This document shows, piece after piece, positions 42,409 to 50,884 of a stretch of 64,000 nucleotides of DNA. The stretch is from Herbidospora cretacea. GTDB taxonomy: Bacteria > Actinomycetota > Actinomycetes > Streptosporangiales > Streptosporangiaceae. Under the pieces are notes generated by a model. That model had not been told where the DNA came from and ran no database searches. It worked only from the letters and a program-made list of their open reading frames with translations. The number at the start of each line of letters is the position of its first letter. The first letter of the stretch is position 1. The stretch spans positions 62,001-126,000 of the forward strand of contig NZ_BBXG01000013.1 in the NCBI RefSeq assembly GCF_001570605.1, in the 5' to 3' direction. Position numbers and translations under genes: made by a program.

Positions 42409-44649
42409 ATGGCGCTGCGGCCCGTCGTCGTCACCGGCCTGGGAGTCATCTGTGCCATCGGCCGAGACCCCGAAGAGTTCTGGCACCGGCTCACCGCCGG
42501 CCAGGGCGGCCTCACCCCCATCCAGGACCCGGCCTTCGAGGTCTTCGAGGCCCGCTACGCCGGACAGGTCCCGGACGAGTGGATCACCGGGCAGCTGCCC
42601 GAGCCCGACACCGCCCTGGACCGCACCGCCGGACTCGCCCTGATCGCCGCCCGCCAGGCGATCGCCCAGGCGGGGCTGACCGGCGTCGACGCCACCCGGT
42701 TCGGGATGATCCTCGGCAAGTGCCAGGCCACCCCGGACGCGGCCGGCCACTACCAGCCCATGCACCACACCCAGGACGTGATCGCCGACCGGCTGGGCCT
42801 GCGCGGCCCGCGCATCCTGGTGTCCACCGCCTGCGCGGCCGGCGGCAACGCGGTCGGGCTGGCCAAGGACAAGATCCGCGCCGGGGAGGCCGACGCCGTC
42901 CTGGCCGGCGGCGTCGACCCGCTGCTGTTCGGCACCTACGCCGGATTCGCCGGGCTCAAGGCCCTCAGCACCGGCCCGTGCCGGCCCTACAGCCACTCCG
43001 ACGGCCTGAACCTCGGCGAAGGAGCGGCGTTCCTGCTGCTGGAGCCGCTGGACCTGGCGCTGGCCCGGGGCGCGGTCCCGCTGGCCGAGGTCGCCGGGTA
43101 CGGCCTGTCGGCCGACGCCTACCATGCCACCGCCCCCGACCCCACCGGCCGAGGCGGGGTGTCGGCGATGCGGCGGGCGCTGGCCGACGCCGGCCTGACC
43201 ACCGACGACGTCGGCTACGTCAGCGGCCACGGCACCGGCACCCCGGCCAACGACGCGATGGAGGCCAAGGTCATGCGCACGGTCTTCGGGCCGCGCGCCG
43301 GGCAGGTGCCGACCAGCAGCATCAAGTCGTTCGTCGGCCACACCCTCGGCGCGGCCGGGGCGGTCGAGGCGGTCGCCGCCGTGCTCGCCCTGCGCGACGG
43401 CGTCGCCCCGCCCACGATCGGCTTCGACGCCGACGCCGTGCCGGGCGACCTCGACTTCGTGCCGAACCGGGCGCGCGAGCTCTCGACCGACACGGTCGTC
43501 TCCAACAACTACGCGTTCGGCGGCAACAACGTGTCGCTGGTCCTGACCACGCCGGGCCCCGGCCGGGAGTGGGCGGAACCGGCGCCGCGCGAGGTCGTGA
43601 TCACCGGGCTCGGGCCGGTCAGCGGGCTCGGGGCCGGGATCGCCGAGACGACCGAGGCCGTCCTGGCCCGCCGTCCCGCGCTGGGCGCGCGGCCCTCCCT
43701 GGAGGGACGGACGTTCGCGCCCCGCTCCCTGTGGCGGCACATGAACAACCTGTCCAGGATGGCCATCGCGGCCGCCCGGCTGAGCTGGGAGGACGCCGGG
43801 CTGAAGCTGCCCAGGAAGGAACTCGACGACGTCGGGCTGGTGTTCGCCACCGGCGCGGGGTCGGCGGAGAGCACCGGCGGCTTCGACGACAGCATCGCGG
43901 CCAACCCCAACAAGCCGGCCGTGCTCAGCTTCTCCAACGTGGTGCTGAACGCCACCGGCGGCGCGGTCTGCCAGACCCTCGGGCTGCGCGGGCCGACCAC
44001 GACGATCTGCAACGGCGGGGCGTCGGCGTCGATCGCGCTGACCTGCGCGATGGAGATGATCAGGGACGGCAAGGCGGACGTGGTCCTGGTGGTGGCCGCC
44101 GACGAGCACGTCGGCCTGGTGCCGCAGGACGCGGTCGTGTCGCCGTACGACCGGGACTCGGGACGGGTGCCCGGGTCGGCGGCGGTCGCGTTCGTGGTGG
44201 AGGCGGCCGACCACTGCACGGCGCGGGGCGGCACCCCGTACGCGCGGGTGCTGGCGGCCAGCCACGTGAGCGGCCCCTTCGACGGGCTCACCGGCCTGGC
44301 CGGGCTCACCGAGCCGCTCGACCTGGTGGTCGGCGCGGCCACCGGCGGCGGCGACGACGCCGAGGAGGCCGCCTCCGTGCTGGCCGCGCTGCCCGGCGTG
44401 CCGCTGACCGCCTCGGCCGGGCTCACCGGCGACTGCCAGGCCGCGACCGGCGCCCTGAACATCGCGCTGGGCGCGCTCGCGGTCAGGGACGGGGTCGCTC
44501 CCGCCCTGGCCGGCCCGGCCACCCCGGCGGCGGGCACGCCGGCCGACTACCTCGGCGACCCGGAGCTGCCCGAGCCGGCCCGGCGGGCGCTGGTGCTCAG
44601 CTCCGCGCCCGGCTCGGTGCGCGGCGCGGTCGTGCTGGGGGCGGCATGA
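42409..44649 (+). CDS. Fused ketosynthase-chain length factor
   Basis: A 746-residue fusion of two thiolase-fold condensing domains. Domain 1 (about 1-385) has the full KS triad: C142 in S-T-A-C-A-A-G-G, H274 in G-H-G-T-G-T and H311 in V-G-H-T-L-G-A-A-G. Domain 2 (about 394-746) aligns well, but Gly stands at the Cys position (I-C-N-G-G-A-S) and Asp at the second His (T-G-D-C-Q-A-A-T-G), and G-H-G-T-G-T is absent. It is therefore a non-catalytic chain-length-factor-like half. In type II systems these are separate subunits. AAGGAG precedes the ATG; the stop overlaps the next gene. Confidence 0.9.
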   Translation: MALRPVVVTGLGVICAIGRDPEEFWHRLTAGQGGLTPIQDPAFEVFEARYAGQVPDEWITGQLPEPDTALDRTAGLALIAARQAIAQAGLTGVDATRFGMILGKCQATPDAAGHYQPMHHTQDVIADRLGLRGPRILVSTACAAGGNAVGLAKDKIRAGEADAVLAGGVDPLLFGTYAGFAGLKALSTGPCRPYSHSDGLNLGEGAAFLLLEPLDLALARGAVPLAEVAGYGLSADAYHATAPDPTGRGGVSAMRRALADAGLTTDDVGYVSGHGTGTPANDAMEAKVMRTVFGPRAGQVPTSSIKSFVGHTLGAAGAVEAVAAVLALRDGVAPPTIGFDADAVPGDLDFVPNRARELSTDTVVSNNYAFGGNNVSLVLTTPGPGREWAEPAPREVVITGLGPVSGLGAGIAETTEAVLARRPALGARPSLEGRTFAPRSLWRHMNNLSRMAIAAARLSWEDAGLKLPRKELDDVGLVFATGAGSAESTGGFDDSIAANPNKPAVLSFSNVVLNATGGAVCQTLGLRGPTTTICNGGASASIALTCAMEMIRDGKADVVLVVAADEHVGLVPQDAVVSPYDRDSGRVPGSAAVAFVVEAADHCTARGGTPYARVLAASHVSGPFDGLTGLAGLTEPLDLVVGAATGGGDDAEEAASVLAALPGVPLTASAGLTGDCQAATGALNIALGALAVRDGVAPALAGPATPAAGTPADYLGDPELPEPARRALVLSSAPGSVRGAVVLGAA

Positions 44650-45368
44650 CCCCCTTCGAGGTGAGCGAGACCGACCGGCTGCTGACCACGACCCGGTCCG
44701 TGCGCCGCCGCCTGGATCTCGACCGGCCGGTGCCGAGGGAGATTGTCGAGGAGGCCCTGGAGGTCGCCGTCCAGGCGCCCACCGCCAACAACCACCAGAA
44801 CTGGCGCTGGCTGGTGATCAGCGACCCGGCCGTCAAAGAGAAGATCGCCGAGATGACCCGGGCGTCGTGGCTGTTCCACCGCAACGACGTGTGGACCAAC
44901 GCGGGGCGGCGGCGGAACACCGCGCAGGCCCGCCGCAACAACGAGTCGGTGATCGCGCTGGACGAGACGATCGCCCGGGTGCCGGTCCTGGTCATCCCGT
45001 GCGTGCTCGGCCGCCCCCCGGACATGGAGGCGATCGACGCCGCCTGGCGGGAGCGCATGTCGACCAAGCCGCCGGAGGACCCGGGCCACCACGTGCGGCT
45101 CGGCCCGATGCGGGCCAGCATCTTCTACGGCTCGATCTTCCCCGCCATCTGGTCGTTCCAGCTGGCGCTGCGCAGCCGCGGCCTCGGCAGCACGATCACC
45201 TGCATGCACATCCCGCACGAGCGGCAGGTCGGCGAGCTGCTGGGCATCCCGACCGGGGTGACGCAGGTCTGCATGATCCCGGTGGCCTACACGGTGGGCA
45301 CCGACTTCCGCCCGGCGGACCGGGTCGGCGCGAAGGAACGCACGTACTGGGAGAGGTGGGAGGCATGA
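44646..45368 (+). CDS. Nitroreductase-family flavoprotein
   Basis: A 240-residue FMN enzyme of the nitroreductase fold. T-R-S-V-R-R-R (about 16-22) is the phosphate-binding start, A-P-T-A-N-N-H-Q-N-W the flavin loop (about 43-52), and G-L-G-S-T-I-T the C-terminal flavin contact. Cluster-encoded relatives dehydrogenate carrier-bound intermediates or reduce double bonds. It overlaps genes on both sides by 4 bases. Its likely substrate is the polyene or amide product (inference). Confidence 0.85.
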   Translation: MTPFEVSETDRLLTTTRSVRRRLDLDRPVPREIVEEALEVAVQAPTANNHQNWRWLVISDPAVKEKIAEMTRASWLFHRNDVWTNAGRRRNTAQARRNNESVIALDETIARVPVLVIPCVLGRPPDMEAIDAAWRERMSTKPPEDPGHHVRLGPMRASIFYGSIFPAIWSFQLALRSRGLGSTITCMHIPHERQVGELLGIPTGVTQVCMIPVAYTVGTDFRPADRVGAKERTYWERWEA

Positions 45369-46594
45369 CCGATGTCGTGATCGTCGGAGGCGGCATCGCG
45401 GGCGCGTCGGCGGCCTGCAGACTGTCCGCCGGTGGCTTGGAGGTCGTGCTCCTGGAGAAGCAGCGGGAGTACCACGACCTGGTCCGCGGCGAGTGGCTGG
45501 CCCCCTGGGGCATCCGCGAGGCGCAGCGGCTCGGCGTCTACGACTGCTTCGGCGCGGGCGGCGCCTGGGAGATCCGCGAGTGGATGACCTGGGACGAGGC
45601 CGTCGAGGACGACGAGGTCGAAGCCGTCGACATGACCGGGTTCATCCCCGGCATCGGCGGCCCGATGTCGTTCCCGCACCACGCGGTGTGCGAGCTGATG
45701 GCCGCCCAGGCCGCCGGTTCGGGCGCCCGCCTGGTGATGGACGCCTCCCGCATCCACGTCACCGCCGGACGGGAACCCGTCGTCACCTACCAGACCGCCG
45801 AGGGGCAGCACGAGATCCGCCCGAGGATGGTGCTCGGCGCGACCGGCCGGGGCTGCACCGTCGGGCGGCAGATCGGCGTCACCATGCGCAACTCCATGCA
45901 CCACTGGGGCGGCGGCATGATGGTCGAGGGCCTGGACTCCTGGCCGGCCGACGTGCAGGCCATGGGCACCGAGGGCGACGTGATGTTCATGGTCTTCCCG
46001 CAGGGCTACGGCCGCGCCCGCCTCTACCTGAACTTCCCCGCCGAGAACAAGCTGCGCTACCGGGGCGAGGGCGGGGTCGAACGGTTCCTGGCCGCGTTCG
46101 AGCTCGACTGCCTGCCCGACCGGGGCAAGGCCGTCACCGAGGCCGTCCCGGCCGGGCCGCTGTCGGTGTGGCCGTCGGTGTCGAGCGTGCCCGAGGGGCC
46201 GCCGCTCGCCGAGGGGGTCGTGCTGATCGGCGACGAGGCCGGCAACGCCGACACCGTGCTCGGCACCGGGCTCTCCTGCGCGATGCGCGACTCCAGGACC
46301 GTCTGCGACATCCTGCTCGGCTCCGGCGACTGGTCGCCGGGGGCGTTCGACCCTTACGTGCGGGAGCGCGAGTTCCGGCTGGACCGGCTCGCGTTCGGCG
46401 CCGACATCGTCAGCCGGCTGCACGTGGAGTTCGGCCCCGAGGCGGTGGAACGCCGGCGGCGGGCCCGCCGGTTGATGGCGAAGAACTTCGCCGCCCAGGT
46501 CACGGGCCTGCTGAACATGGTGGCCCCCGAAGATGTGCCCGAGTTCGGATTCAGCGAGTTCTTCGCCGAACGGTTGTTCAGGGAGACGGCATGA
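45365..46594 (+). CDS. FAD-dependent oxidoreductase (UbiH/geranylgeranyl-reductase-like)
   Basis: A 409-residue flavoprotein. It has G-G-G-I-A-G-A-S (8-15) for the FAD adenosine and a second FAD motif I-G-D-E-A-G-N-A-D-T-V-L-G-T-G-L (about 287-302). The middle substrate domain is rich in Met and Trp. It is a second, distinct flavin monooxygenase or reductase in the cluster and could epoxidise a double bond for the hydrolase encoded next. Its stop overlaps that gene by 4 bases. Confidence 0.82.
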   Translation: MTDVVIVGGGIAGASAACRLSAGGLEVVLLEKQREYHDLVRGEWLAPWGIREAQRLGVYDCFGAGGAWEIREWMTWDEAVEDDEVEAVDMTGFIPGIGGPMSFPHHAVCELMAAQAAGSGARLVMDASRIHVTAGREPVVTYQTAEGQHEIRPRMVLGATGRGCTVGRQIGVTMRNSMHHWGGGMMVEGLDSWPADVQAMGTEGDVMFMVFPQGYGRARLYLNFPAENKLRYRGEGGVERFLAAFELDCLPDRGKAVTEAVPAGPLSVWPSVSSVPEGPPLAEGVVLIGDEAGNADTVLGTGLSCAMRDSRTVCDILLGSGDWSPGAFDPYVREREFRLDRLAFGADIVSRLHVEFGPEAVERRRRARRLMAKNFAAQVTGLLNMVAPEDVPEFGFSEFFAERLFRETA

Positions 46595-47460
46595 CCGAGA
46601 AGAAGACGGTGCGCGTCAACGACGTCGACATCGCCTACGTGGACGAGGGCGAGGGCGACCCCGTCATCCTGCTGCACGGATACCCCGACTCCTCCTACCT
46701 GTGGCGGCACCAGATCCCGGCGCTCGTCGACGGCGGGTTCCGGGTGATCGCGCCCGACCTGCGCGGCTTCGGCGACTCCTCCAAGCCGCAGGAGATCGAG
46801 GCCTACGGCATGCAGACGATCGTCAACGACGTCGTCGCGCTCACCACCAAGCTCGGCGTCCGCCGACCCCACGTGGTCGGCCACGACTGGGGCGCGGCCA
46901 TCGCGTGGATGTACGCGTTCCTGATGCCCCGCAGGATCGACCACCTGGCCGTGCTGTCGGTCGGCCACCCCGGCGTGTTCGCCCGGCCGTCGATCGAGCA
47001 GCGCATGGCCTCCTGGTACATGCTGCTCTACCAGTTCCCCGGCATCAGCGAGGAGCTGCTGCGCCGCAACGGCTGGCGTCTGTTCAAGGAGATCATGGGC
47101 AAGGAAGGCGACCACGACCGGTACCTCCGGGACATGGCCCGGCCCGGCGCGCTGACCGCGGGCCTGAACTGGTACCGCGCGAACCGCTCGCCCGAGGCGG
47201 AGCTGCGGCCCGCCCGGCCGTTCCCGCCGGTCCTGGCCCCGACCCTGGGCATCTGGGGGGCGGGCGACCAAGCGTTACGTGAAGAGGGCATGCTCGGCTC
47301 GGCCAAGTTCGTGAAGGGCCCGTGGCGGTACGAGCGGGTCGAGGAGGCCGGGCACTGGATCCCGCTCGACGCACCTGAGGTGGTCAGCAAACTGCTGCTG
47401 GGCTTCCTCGGCACGGAGGACTCGGCCCAGGCCGAACGACGCCCGCGCAGGCGGCTCTGA
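46591..47460 (+). CDS. Epoxide hydrolase/haloalkane dehalogenase-type alpha/beta hydrolase
   Basis: A 289-residue alpha/beta hydrolase. The nucleophile elbow G-H-D-W-G-A has Asp (about 95) in place of Ser, which defines epoxide hydrolases and dehalogenases. The oxyanion H-G-Y-P (about 29-32), acid G-D-Q and base A-G-H-W-I-P-L-D complete the site. Cap tyrosines (W-Y-M-L-L-Y, L-N-W-Y-R-A-N) favour epoxide opening. Codon 229 is a rare TTA (47275-47277) inside a short AT-richer patch. Confidence 0.85.
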   Translation: MTEKKTVRVNDVDIAYVDEGEGDPVILLHGYPDSSYLWRHQIPALVDGGFRVIAPDLRGFGDSSKPQEIEAYGMQTIVNDVVALTTKLGVRRPHVVGHDWGAAIAWMYAFLMPRRIDHLAVLSVGHPGVFARPSIEQRMASWYMLLYQFPGISEELLRRNGWRLFKEIMGKEGDHDRYLRDMARPGALTAGLNWYRANRSPEAELRPARPFPPVLAPTLGIWGAGDQALREEGMLGSAKFVKGPWRYERVEEAGHWIPLDAPEVVSKLLLGFLGTEDSAQAERRPRRRL

Positions 47461-48365
47461 TGCTCGGCTACCTGTTCCCCGGTCAGGGCACCGTCCGGGT
47501 CGGCATGGGCGCCTGGCTGCGCCGCCGGCCGGTCGCCCGCGCCGTGCTCGACGAGGTGGACGACCTGCTGGAGCGGCCGATCTCGGCGCTGTGCGTGCGC
47601 GGCCCGATCGACCGGCTGGTGGCCACCGAGCACGCCCAGATCGCGGTGACCGCCTGCAACCTGGCGGCGCTGGCCGTGCTGCGGGAAGAGGGCTACGAGC
47701 CGGGCGTGGTGGCCGGTCACAGCGTCGGCGAGCTGACCGCGCTGCACGCCGCCGGGGTGCTCGGCCTGGCCGACACGGTCCGCCTGGTGGAGACCCGGTC
47801 GCGGCTGATGTCGCGGGTCGGCGTCACGGGCGGGATGCGCGCGGTCATGGGCCTGCCGGTCGAGCGGGTCGAGGAGCTGGCCGCGCTCGCGGCGGCCCCG
47901 GCCGAGCCGCTCGTGGTCGGGCTGGAGAACGCGCCGGGACACGTGGTCGTCTCCGGTTCGACGGCGGCGCTCGACCGGCTGACCGGCCTGGCCGTCGACG
48001 CCGCCAAGGTCGTGCCGCTGGCGGTGGGCAACGCGTTCCACTCGCCGCTGATGGCCGCCGCCGTGCCGGGGTGGGCCGAAGCCGTCCGGGCCGCGCCGAT
48101 GGCCGCGCCCCGGGTGCCGGTCGTCCCCAACGTCACCGGCAGGCCCACCGAGGACCTCGGCGTCCTCAGGGAATCGCTGATCGCCCAGCTCACCGGCCGC
48201 GTCCGCTGGACGGACACCGTCACGGTCGTGGACGCGCTCGGGCCCGCCGTCGAGGTGGGCGACAGCAAGGTGCTGGCCGGGCTGTCCCGCCGGGCCGGGG
48301 CGCGCTGCCTGAGCATGGCCGACCCGGGCACGCTGCGCCGGCTGGCCAGGGAGTTCGCGGCATGA
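47460..48365 (+). CDS. Malonyl-CoA:ACP transacylase-like (FabD-type) protein
   Basis: A 301-residue acyltransferase that should load malonyl units on the ACP. It has F-P-G-Q-G near the start, the nucleophile G-H-S-V-G-E (about 88-93), Arg in E-T-R-S-R-L-M (about 114) for the malonate carboxylate, and F-H-S (about 197) with the catalytic His. Length is normal. Its start is interlocked with the previous stop (TGATG). A dedicated copy supports a type II system separate from primary fatty acid synthesis. Confidence 0.88.
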   Translation: MLGYLFPGQGTVRVGMGAWLRRRPVARAVLDEVDDLLERPISALCVRGPIDRLVATEHAQIAVTACNLAALAVLREEGYEPGVVAGHSVGELTALHAAGVLGLADTVRLVETRSRLMSRVGVTGGMRAVMGLPVERVEELAALAAAPAEPLVVGLENAPGHVVVSGSTAALDRLTGLAVDAAKVVPLAVGNAFHSPLMAAAVPGWAEAVRAAPMAAPRVPVVPNVTGRPTEDLGVLRESLIAQLTGRVRWTDTVTVVDALGPAVEVGDSKVLAGLSRRAGARCLSMADPGTLRRLAREFAA

Positions 48366-48778
48366 GCCGGTGGGGCAGCGCCGTGGTCGCCTTCGCCGGG
48401 CTCACCCGGCCGCAGGACCTGCTGGACGGCATGCGGATCGAGGACGTCTACACCCCCGCCGAACGGCTGCGCTCCGGCGCGGGCCGGTCGCTCCAGCACT
48501 GGGCCGGGCGGCTGGCCGCCAAGCGCGCCGTCCTGCGCCTGCTCGGCGTCCCGGCGACCGCCGAGCACCTGGCCCAGGTCGAGGTCCTGCCCCGGCCCAC
48601 CCCGGCCTGCGCCCGCACCGCCGCCTGCAACGACGGCCACCCCCCTTCGGTACGGCTCGGACCCGCCCTGGCCACCCGGACCGACCAGCGCATCCGGCTC
48701 TCGCTCAGCCACACGTCCGGCCGCGCGCTGGCGATGGCCGTGGCCTCGGCCGGGCTCCCTGAGGACGGTGACACGTGA
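48362..48778 (+). CDS. Degenerate AcpS-like phosphopantetheinyl transferase homologue
   Basis: A 138-residue protein with the single-domain PPTase outline: Y-T-P-A-E-R-L near residue 30, W-A-G-R-L-A-A-K-R-A-V-L-R-L-L-G near 47-62, and L-S-L-S-H-T-S-G near 116. The metal-binding G-x-D near the N-terminus is missing, and Glu of the W-x-x-K-E motif is Arg. It may be inactive and act as a partner of the second AcpS-like protein at 50.4 kb. Both ends overlap neighbours. Confidence 0.7.
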   Translation: MSRWGSAVVAFAGLTRPQDLLDGMRIEDVYTPAERLRSGAGRSLQHWAGRLAAKRAVLRLLGVPATAEHLAQVEVLPRPTPACARTAACNDGHPPSVRLGPALATRTDQRIRLSLSHTSGRALAMAVASAGLPEDGDT

Positions 48779-49617
48779 TGGACGCCAGGAAGACCGCCGA
48801 AGCGCATCTGGAGGCGTGGCGGAACGCCGACCCCGCCGCCGTGGCCGCCGCCGTCACCGGGTTCCGGGACCCCGACACCCCCGGCTGGCTGAGCGGCGAG
48901 GCGCTGGCCGCGCACGCGGCGGCCGTCCTTTCGCGCTTCAGGAACCCGCGCCTCCAGGTCGAGGAGATGACCGGGGACGCCGGCGCCGTGACCGTCTGGT
49001 GGACCATCGAGGCCGACCACCGCGACTCCTACCTCGGAATCCCGGGCGTCGGCGGCGTCGCCACGATCGCCGGGAGCGACCTCGTCACCGCCGAGGGGCG
49101 GGTCAGGCGCTCCTTCGACCGGCTGGCCGTCGCCGAGGCGCTCGGATACCGGGCCGCCTTCGTGCCCGCCGCCGACGACGTGCGCGAGTTCGGGGTCAGC
49201 GCGCGGGCGGCCGGCGGCCGTACCGACCGGCCCGGCGCGTTCACCCTCACCTGGGTGGAGGTCCGCGACCCGGCGGAGGCCGCCGAGGTGGACCTGCTCA
49301 GCGTGGAGATCGTCAAGGGGCTGCGGGCGTCCAAGGGCTTCCTCGGGGTCGCCACGTTCGACGTCGGCGACCGCAAGTACACCCTCGCCGCCTTCGACCG
49401 GCCGGAGTCGGTGCGCGCCGTGCACGCCCGGCCGCACCAGCGGGCGGTGCGCAGGTTCTTCAAGGCCGGGCTCAGCGCCCGCGCCCTCACCAGCGTCCTG
49501 ATCCCCGAGGTCATCCGCGAGTACGCCCGCTGCGCCGGCTGCGGCGTCGTGGTCAGGCTCGGCGACGGCGCGGCCTGCGGCTGCGGGTGGACCCCCGTGG
49601 ACGTCCCCCTACTGTGA
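48778..49617 (+). CDS. NTF2-like/ABM-like protein with C-terminal zinc ribbon
   Basis: A 279-residue protein with three parts. About 1-125 resembles SnoaL/NTF2-like domains (A-H-L-E-A-W-R-N-A-D-P-A-A-V, then W-W-T-I-E-A-D). About 145-225 resembles an antibiotic-biosynthesis monooxygenase/dimeric barrel unit (L-T-W-V-E-V-R-D-P ... S-K-G-F-L-G). The end has C-A-G-C and C-G-C (about 256-272), a zinc-ribbon-like C-x2-C-x10-C-x-C. The arrangement is unfamiliar to me. Cyclase and oxygenase relatives suggest a role in ring formation or oxidation (inference). Confidence 0.65.
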   Translation: MDARKTAEAHLEAWRNADPAAVAAAVTGFRDPDTPGWLSGEALAAHAAAVLSRFRNPRLQVEEMTGDAGAVTVWWTIEADHRDSYLGIPGVGGVATIAGSDLVTAEGRVRRSFDRLAVAEALGYRAAFVPAADDVREFGVSARAAGGRTDRPGAFTLTWVEVRDPAEAAEVDLLSVEIVKGLRASKGFLGVATFDVGDRKYTLAAFDRPESVRAVHARPHQRAVRRFFKAGLSARALTSVLIPEVIREYARCAGCGVVVRLGDGAACGCGWTPVDVPLL

Positions 49618-49628
49618 CGGGAGCAACG

Positions 49629-50414
49629 ATGACCGACTTCACCTTCGAGCACGCGCCGGGGGACGGCGACCGGCCGACCGTGGTGTTCATGTCCGCGCTG
49701 TTCGCCGGGGGCTGGATCTGGGAGCACCCCTACCGGCGCCTGGCGGCGGCGGGGGTGCCGGTGCTCCGCACCCACGAGGCGATCTGCGCCCTCGACCGGC
49801 GGGTGGCCGGGTCGATCGAACGGCTCGGCGACGCTCTCCTGTCGGCCTGCGACGAGGCCGGCGCGCAGGACGTGGTCGTGTGCGCCAACTCGCTCGGCGG
49901 GCTGGTCGCGATCGACCTCGCCGGGCGGCACCCCGACAGGGTGCGCGGCATCGTGGTCAGCGGCGCGCCCGGTCTCACCCCCGACCCCGACGTCGGCCTC
50001 AGCTTCGACCGGCGGGCCAGCGTGCGGCCGGTCGGCGCGGAGTTCGGCGACCGGATGATGGCCGCGCTCTTCCACGGCGAGGAGCGGTTCTTCACCCAGG
50101 AGCAGATGGACGGCGTCGGCGCGATGCTGCTGCGGCCCGAGTCGATGGTCAGCATGGCCCGCAGCATCAAGGCCACCCGCCGCTACCAGGTCAGGCCCGC
50201 GCTGGACGAGGTGCGCTGCCCGTCCGCGTACGTGTGGGGCCGGCACGACCGGATGACCCCCGTCGGCCCCTGGCTGGAGCTGCTCGCCGAGTACCCCGAA
50301 GCCGAGGTCGTCGTCGTCGCCGACAGCGGCCACATCCCGATGATCGAGCGGGCCGGCGAGTACACCGCGATCCTGGAGTCGTTCCTCGACCGGCACGGCC
50401 GGGTGCCCGCATGA
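49629..50414 (+). CDS. Alpha/beta hydrolase with serine nucleophile
   Basis: A 261-residue hydrolase. The elbow C-A-N-S-L-G-G (about 92-98) has Ser as nucleophile, W-G-R-H-D-R-M-T-P supplies Asp (about 207), and S-G-H-I-P-M supplies His. It lacks the H-G-x-P oxyanion loop (M-S-A-L-F-A instead). It could release or hydrolyse a thioester or amide and is the best thioesterase candidate in the operon. It overlaps the next gene by 4 bases. Confidence 0.8.
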   Translation: MTDFTFEHAPGDGDRPTVVFMSALFAGGWIWEHPYRRLAAAGVPVLRTHEAICALDRRVAGSIERLGDALLSACDEAGAQDVVVCANSLGGLVAIDLAGRHPDRVRGIVVSGAPGLTPDPDVGLSFDRRASVRPVGAEFGDRMMAALFHGEERFFTQEQMDGVGAMLLRPESMVSMARSIKATRRYQVRPALDEVRCPSAYVWGRHDRMTPVGPWLELLAEYPEAEVVVVADSGHIPMIERAGEYTAILESFLDRHGRVPA

Positions 50415-50884
50415 CCGCCCGCACGACCACGCCCGCCGTCCTGATCGGGGTGGACATCGTCTCGGCCGACCGGCTGACCCGGGCCGCCGCGCGCGGCGGC
50501 GCGACCTTCGCCCGCCAGCTCACCACCCCCGCCGAACGCGACCGGGGGCCGGGCACGGCGGCGTTCCCGGTCAAGGAGAGCTTCATCAAGGCCGTCGGGG
50601 GTCGCCCGCCCGGCTTCAGCTGGCACGACTTCGAGGCCGCCTCCGAGCCGCCGCCGCCGTGGGCCGGGGAGCTGCTCGACGAGGCGGCCGCCGACCTCAC
50701 CGCCGCCACCGGCCTGGCCCTGACCGAAGGCGCGGCGTACATCCTGCGCGGCGCCTGCCGGGAGGCGGCCCGGCTCCGCCTGGGCGGCCCGGTGGCGGGC
50801 GCGGCCCGCTGGGGGAGCGGCGCGGGGCTGCTCGTCTCCGTCGCCGTCGTCCACGTCGACAGGAAGGACGCCCGATGTCCATGA
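50411..50884 (+). CDS. AcpS-like phosphopantetheinyl transferase
   Basis: A 157-residue PPTase-family protein that keeps the metal motifs: I-G-V-D-I-V-S-A-D-R (about 12-21) and V-K-E-S-F-I-K-A-V-G-G (about 53-63). The C-terminal S-I-S-H segment is changed to L-V-S-V-A. It should attach phosphopantetheine to one or both cluster ACPs. It is the second AcpS-like gene in the operon and overlaps the beta-helix gene by 10 bases. Confidence 0.75.
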   Translation: MTARTTTPAVLIGVDIVSADRLTRAAARGGATFARQLTTPAERDRGPGTAAFPVKESFIKAVGGRPPGFSWHDFEAASEPPPPWAGELLDEAAADLTAATGLALTEGAAYILRGACREAARLRLGGPVAGAARWGSGAGLLVSVAVVHVDRKDARCP

